Assembly (NCBI GenBank): GCA_034620365.1
Contig: JAQGEQ010000123.1
Location: 305,024 to 369,023 of the forward strand
Source of the DNA: Pegea sp. RAD2-039
Lineage: Eukaryota > Chordata > Thaliacea > Salpida > Salpidae
Reading direction: 5' to 3'
Length of the DNA: 64,000 nucleotides
Shown: positions 62,498-64,000 of the stretch, piece after piece
How positions within the stretch are numbered: the first letter of the stretch is position 1
Layout: every line of letters starts with the position of its first letter
Made by a program: the position numbers and the translations under genes
Notes under the pieces: generated by a model
Databases searched by the model: none
Told to the model about the DNA's origin: nothing
What the model saw: the letters and a program-made list of their open reading frames with translations, nothing else

Positions 62498-64000
62498 TTA
62501 CTGATTTTACAAACTTCTTTTTAATTTTAAACAGTCAGATTTCGTTATTAAATTGGACTGAGATTCGATTTTTCTAATATTATCTATTATAAGAAAAGCT
62601 TTCATATACAAAATACGTTTATTAAGATTATTTTTGGAGTAGATTTCAACCTTTTATCAGTCATTAAGCAAATTTTAAAACAAGGAATAACGAAATTTCC
62701 TTAGCTTTGCAAAAAACGTCGACAACTTAAATTGAAACTCTGAAATAATTTCATTGATAACGATTTATTTAAAATAAAAGCTTTATTTTAATGAGTAAGT
62801 GAGAATTAAGGTATAACATTGAATCAGTAGCTATCGCTTAAAATATATTAAAGACAAACAACCAACCTGTTGAATATGCTAGAGTTGTATCAATTAATAT
62901 TAATTAGAATGTAAAATTGAACAAAACTTAAACTAAACCTGAATCTCAATTATAAAATCATGATAATTGTATGAAATTTATTCTTAATGATTAAAAGTTG
63001 GTGAACCTTTAACAATGGTAATGACTTATGTAAAGTTATTTATATTGTAATTTTACTTTGTTAAAAATAGATTAAATTGATGTCTGTCTTGTTTATCAGA
63101 AACTTAAAAACCTACTTACCAGTGAGCACCCAATGTAGTTTATGCCTATAGGCCTATCAAATATAGCAATTAAAAGACCTTTAGAAAATGTTATTACAAA
63201 GAAATAATTTAGAAGATAAAAAATATTGTTTTGATAAAATTTTTATTCAGATATATATTTATTTATTTGTTTTTTTGTTTGTTTAAATCTATTTCAAATT
63301 CATTTTGTATCTCTACTGACACCAATGAAATTAGTTTTAAGTTTGAACTATTAAATGCTGTTATGCATGAATACTCACAGACCTAAAAATAGCTCCAGTA
63401 AGCTACTATTTTAATAAATGAAAGTCACTTGGTTAACTGATGGTTACCATGGCAACAAAATTAATAACTTTTTTTTAAGAAATTAAATTGAAAATTAAAG
63501 TATTTATAAAATCATCTTAAAAAATTTTGATAAAATATTTATAAATAAACAAAATTGTTAAAAAAAAGTTATTCTTTGTTAATTTATGTTTCTAAAAACT
63601 TTTAAAGAAAAAGATTGTGAATTATCATATAGAAACAATCTTTAGAAAAAGATTCATGAATTATATAAAATATATTGGATTATTTATTTTGCTTTTAAAT
63701 CGTGATTACAGTTACTTATCATCACAAAACTTGGTTTTAATTTAAAAACAGTTTAATTAATTGATGGAGTTACTTTCTTTGTTACTACTTTAACAAAAAT
63801 AACAACTTATTCTTTGTTTTATTTTTCTTGAATTGAAACACATATTAAACTTTTAAACAAGTTTTAAAAAATCATTTATCAAAATTTAATTCAACTTTGT
63901 TGAATATGCCTAGCATTAAAACTTGATTTATAGGATTTTGTTTTAACAATAATAAGTCTTTTTCCCGATGAAAATAAATAATTTTTAGGTTTTCTTCTAA
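62498..64000. other. Outer right arm, no gene seen
   Basis: Mirror of 5828-7333. It has scattered single-base differences from the left arm (for example TCATTAAGC against the left-arm TTAGTGACTGA region near 7170). No open frame is convincing. Confidence 0.5.

Larger units (their letters stand above)
34712..64000 (-). repeat. Right arm of giant palindrome, continues past window end
   Basis: This is the inverse of the left arm with genes F, G, H, I and J. The last bases (GGTTTTCTTCTAA) are the inverse of 5828-5840, so the homology is still running at the window edge. Differences from the left arm include a full-length F opposite the deleted E, a deletion of about 257 bp upstream of F, a stop codon in H, and several splice-site changes. 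Confidence 0.9.

Noticed and set aside
5828-64000. Palindrome as a simple fold-back read or assembly artefact
   Set aside because: Arm-specific indels, splice-site changes and a stop codon show two different sequences. A false join of two haplotypes is still possible and is listed as the refuting test.
1-64000. CRISPR array, rRNA or tRNA genes
   Set aside because: No regularly spaced short repeats, and no rRNA or cloverleaf-like segments were recognised by eye. A dedicated tRNA scan was not possible.

Overview
The window is intron-rich, very A+T-rich DNA from an invertebrate-type nuclear genome. Genes are split by many short GT-AG introns, homopolymer and AT tracts are everywhere, and there are no bacterial-style operons, rRNAs or recognised tRNAs. 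Every identifiable start codon sits 16-30 nt downstream of a 3' splice-like pyrimidine-AG. This fits spliced-leader trans-splicing (flatworm, cnidarian, rotifer, tunicate or nematode-like lineages) or a conserved 5'UTR intron. I cannot name the species.

Layout. (1) 1-640 is much more G+C-rich than the rest and holds two decayed pieces of a GLYR1/NP60-like dehydrogenase. (2) 640-5827 holds one uninterrupted gene of unknown function (3721-4215, minus strand) in A+T-rich DNA, parts of which are old diverged copies of spacer sequence found further right. (3) 5828-64000 is a giant palindrome. The left arm (5828-34575) and right arm (34712-64000, running off the window) face each other across a spacer of about 136 bp.

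The palindrome carries ten copies of one multi-exon gene family that I do not recognise. In the left arm: A (plus strand, 10995), then B, C, D, E (minus strand). In the right arm, mirrored: F, G, H, I (plus strand), then J (minus strand, ending 56350). C-D-E and F-G-H form head-to-tail arrays with a period of about 4.33 kb. B and I are the long form: 12 exons, 405 residues. C-H are the short form: 6 exons, 172 residues in the full version. A and J are decayed long forms.

The exons are symmetric: 81, 54, 45 and 9 nt in phase 0, then a large exon, then 54, 135, 60, 135, 60 and 141 nt in phase 1, then a 170-nt last exon. Most exons can therefore be skipped or lost without breaking the frame. Two copies have indeed changed this way: E lost exons 2-4, and D lost the exon 2 acceptor. 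In the long form, alternating 60/135-nt exons encode a repeated module of about 45 residues with an SSG-F/I/N-L/I-S/T-K/N-D core.

Eight of the ten units (not B or I) also carry a strongly conserved exon-like block about 1.1-2.5 kb upstream of the gene, on the same strand. It reads LF(N/A)AIK...KPSGVGDG. The proteins have an acidic start, no signal peptide or membrane segment, and a Lys/Arg-rich tail, so a nuclear or cytoplasmic role is more likely than secretion. That is inference. A palindrome holding an amplified, partly decaying gene family kept similar by exchange between arms resembles ampliconic regions of sex chromosomes or germline-expressed clusters, but nothing in the sequence proves this.
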